From Malania oleifera (lineage: Eukaryota; Streptophyta; Magnoliopsida; Santalales; Ximeniaceae), in NCBI RefSeq assembly GCF_029873635.1, contig NC_080417.1:29597682-29661681 (forward strand): DNA of 64,000 nt. The letters are read 5' to 3'. Under the pieces are notes generated by a model. The model did no database searches and had not been told where the DNA came from. It saw only the letters and a list, made by a program, of their open reading frames with translations. Positions 61,612 to 64,000 of the stretch are shown here, piece by piece. Position 1 is the stretch's first letter; each line of letters begins with the position of its first letter. The position numbers and the translations under genes were made by a program.

Positions 61612-62343
61612 ATGCAGATCTCTTCTTCTGTCCCTGTTCCTCTACATCTATACGCTCACCAACCTTTGCCAAAGCTGCTCTGTCGACTAACTCAGCAAAA
61701 TCCTGAATCCTTAACACCTCCACCTTTTTGTATATGCCTCTCCTCAATGCTCTTTCAAATTGTCTCGCCTTCTTTACCTCATCAGGAACAATATACGTAG
61801 CAAATCGAGAGAGCTCTATAAACCTCGTCGCATACTACTGAACTGACAGTTGTCCCTACTTCAGACTTCGGAACTCTTCTACTGTAACCGCCCTGATAGT
61901 AGTTGGAAAATACCTGTCAAAGAATAATTCTTTAAATCGATCCCATGTCATCACTATCAATGTTGTCCTCTGCTGCTTCAGAAGTCTCACAGTAGTCCAC
62001 CACCTCTCAACCTCTCCTGTAAGTTTATAGGTGGCAAAGAGGACCCTCTATTCCTCCGTACACTGTAGCACCACCAAAATTTTCTCAATTTTCTGCATTC
62101 AATTCTCGGTAGCTGTAGGATTAACTCCTCTAGAAAACACCTGAGGATTCTTCTTAGTAAACTTCTCTATAGTGCACCCATGGCCTACAGACGGACCTCC
62201 CTGCTCTCTGGAGCCCTAGCGATCTTAGTCATAACCTGCTGAGCCATGCTACGTAGTACTGTATCGGAATTAGTGCCGCTTGCACTCGAGGGCCCTGCTC
62301 TATCATTGCCACTCGCATGGGCACTACCTCCTCTTGGATCCAT
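61612..62343 (-). mobile_element. Element C gag, 5' part
   Basis: Gag starts at ATG 62343 on the minus strand (MDPRGGSAHASGNDRAGPSS) and is homologous to A gag at 36164 onward; it continues beyond E and D (53887-53936 and then 51305 downward). Fossil. Confidence 0.8.
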
Positions 62344-62631
62344 CTTGGAAAACAATAAACGTAACTTAGGAATCCTATACTTATAGTTTACACACCTAAC
62401 ATAGTTACTTATCTTAACTCCCTCAACTCATTCCTAATTCCAGTCCTACGTTCTAGGAAAACAACCCAACAATAGTTTACTATGGTTTTCCTGAAATCAT
62501 CACCCCAAGAAAAACACAAAAACCATTACGAAAGTCCTACCTCTAGACTGTAGAACAAAACCTTAAATCATTTTCCTATACTCTGGTACGTTTTCGCTGC
62601 ACTCTAAAGTCTACAGAACCTAACAACCTAG

Positions 62632-62646
62632 GTTTTGACACCAAAC
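62632..62646 (-). other. Element C primer-binding site
   Basis: Complement GTTTGGTGTCAAAACC, a worn version of the methionine-tRNA site seen in A, B and E, next to the LTR end GCCGTTATA. Confidence 0.6.
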
Positions 62647-64000
62647 TATAACGGCCTGCTTATTATACCATTTTTTTTTATGATAACATAAATCAACATA
62701 ATAAATCTAGTTATTCATAACCCACCTGGACCCAAGGGTACCAGCGGTAACCTGTCATCCATTCCATTACCTATGCAGCAAGAAATGTGATATCATAAAT
62801 AAATTAAAATACCATTCATCACAATACTAGAGTTACTATATCCACTGTAAAATATATACAATCCAAAAGAGTCCTAGGGTCACCTCCACAAAATCCATCT
62901 GACCCTATCAAAAATACTTACCCTTCAGAAAGGGTATATCAACTGTAACTACCTCTGCAGAGTTTTATCCGCTCTCCTACTTGGGGCTCCTGAAATGTTT
63001 GTATAATTTTGGGGTGAGACACCTCTCAGTAAGGGAAAATAAACTAATACCAGTGTATGGCAACATAAGTATTTTCATGTTATACATAAACCATACATAA
63101 ACATATCAGTGAAGTTGTCCATTTCATATTTGGGAAAAACATATATAATCATATCATGATAGAACATACTGGATTTCCATAACCATAATTCATCTCATAT
63201 AATAATCAAATAAAAACAACCCTGGAAGGTTAGTTGGGTGGTGTCATGTCTTACCCCCACATGACTGGGTTGTGTGGCCCGAAGGCTGGACCTGACAATG
63301 GTTGGCCGATCACTGCCAAGTCAAAGTAAATGTCTATAAGTATGATGGGTCTGTCAGAACTGGTCCGTACACCAAGGGCACCAACACTTCAATAAATCAC
63401 ATCAACTATCCATCCTCACGTTGCCCTGTACGACAGTGATAACACAATATCGTGATGATCATGAACACATAACTATGGTACTGTGCTCATGCAAGCCTAA
63501 ACTAAGTCAACTAGGTTCTAATAACATATTAAATATTTTAAAATTGTGATACATTGCTAATCCATAATAATAATTGTCAATTCAACATCATCATAACACA
63601 TTTCATATATGAAGTGAAAATCATCAGCCTTTACACCGACATTTCATATTTTATCAATCACGACCCGTATGCCGTATCACATATCAAATAAAAGGCTCGG
63701 CCCGTATGCCGGCATATCATATAAATGGCTTGGCTCGTACGTTGGCATATCATGTAAATGGCTCGGCCCGTACATCGACATATCATGTAAATGGCTCGAC
63801 CCGTACGTCGACATATCATGTAAATGGCTCAGCCCGTACGCCAGCCTATCATGTGAGAACATTCTCGGCCCGTACGTCGGTATATCATATAAAACTCTCA
63901 GTCTGTATGCCGGTGTATCATATAAAAATTTGTATCATTTAAAATTTTCACAGAAAATAGTATTCATAATAAATTCTACTCATGCCACAAAAAAATGGGT
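62647..64000 (-). repeat. Element C 5' LTR (continues past the window)
   Basis: Same family as A's LTR: shared segments near 63040 (TAAGGGAAAATAAACTAATAC), 63240-63460 and the 32-bp minisatellite. A's LTRs are about 2.1 kb, so roughly 0.75 kb of this LTR should lie outside the window. Confidence 0.8.
63640..63925 (-). repeat. 32-33-bp minisatellite in C LTR
   Basis: About eight units with the words GGCTCGGCCCGTACG and CATATCATGTAAAT. It is open on both strands, giving repeat-derived peptides that are not genes. No unique spacers, so not a CRISPR array. Confidence 0.9.

Larger units (their letters stand above)
31923..64000 (-). mobile_element. Chromovirus C (Tekay/Del-like Ty3/gypsy), host of the nested stack; runs off the right edge
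   Basis: A minus-strand element whose pieces read in order from right to left: LTR (62647 to beyond 64000), primer site (about 62632-62646), gag from 62343, then protease, RT, RNase H and integrase ending at 31923. Insertions E (53942-61606), D (51311-53881) and A (33760-49758) divide it, each flanked by a short duplication of C's own sequence. No second LTR of C is seen at its left edge, where it meets SIRE gag. It belongs to the same family as A. Broken, with many breaks. Confidence 0.85.

Noticed and set aside
63640-63925. Regular 32-33-bp repeats that could suggest a CRISPR array
   Set aside because: No unique spacers, units diverge gradually, and the same field lies in other LTRs of the family (34650, 48500). 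It is an LTR minisatellite.
1-64000. A novel defence, biosynthetic or other multigene system
   Set aside because: Beyond one PPR gene and one BAG pseudogene all coding signal belongs to known retroelement lineages. The unusual content is structural and regulatory, not a new gene system.

Overview
This is a nuclear plant window, most probably from a eudicot; species not determinable by reading. The evidence is a single-exon P-class PPR gene, a broken plant BAG-type co-chaperone gene, and a dense mass of plant LTR-retrotransposon lineages (Tat and Tekay/Del-like Ty3/gypsy; Ale-like and SIRE-like Ty1/copia). Only one host gene, the PPR gene at 1417-2637, looks whole. Nearly everything after about 4 kb is retroelement fossil. 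I found no RNA gene, CRISPR array or prokaryotic-type system.

Layout. (1) 1-3827: AT-rich flank, the PPR gene and its 3' flank. (2) 3996-15683: a rearranged Tat element whose LTR-containing halves face each other as a giant inverted repeat (arms 8610-11905 and 12262-15683). A duplicated stretch of about 165 bp of host sequence flanks it (3828-3995 and 15684-15847) in place of the usual 5-bp duplication. (3) 15848-18407: host intergenic DNA with diverged tandem repeats and a possible MITE. (4) 18408-25586: a BAG-domain gene split just after its start codon by a Copia element (18443-25165, two 200-bp LTRs), which itself holds a SIRE-type solo LTR (20223-22168) and a smaller LTR fragment. (5) 25909-31922: further SIRE-type LTRs, two on the minus strand and then one on the plus strand followed by a primer-binding site and gag. 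(6) 31923-64000: one minus-strand Tekay/Del-like chromovirus (C), running off the right edge, opened by three insertions: element A (33760-49758, itself holding B, 37464-45971), solo LTR D (51311-53881) and element E (53942-61606). A, D and E have exact 5-bp target duplications.

By-eye divergence between LTR pairs over sampled segments is about 11% for A, 8% for E, 6% for B and 6% for the Copia element, which fits B being younger than A. All are ancient, broken copies. The host genes shown do not form a pathway. The most striking signals are the Tat palindrome with its host duplication, and short CpG-rich motif arrays (for example TCGTCGACGA) just upstream of TATA-like boxes in LTRs of unrelated lineages.
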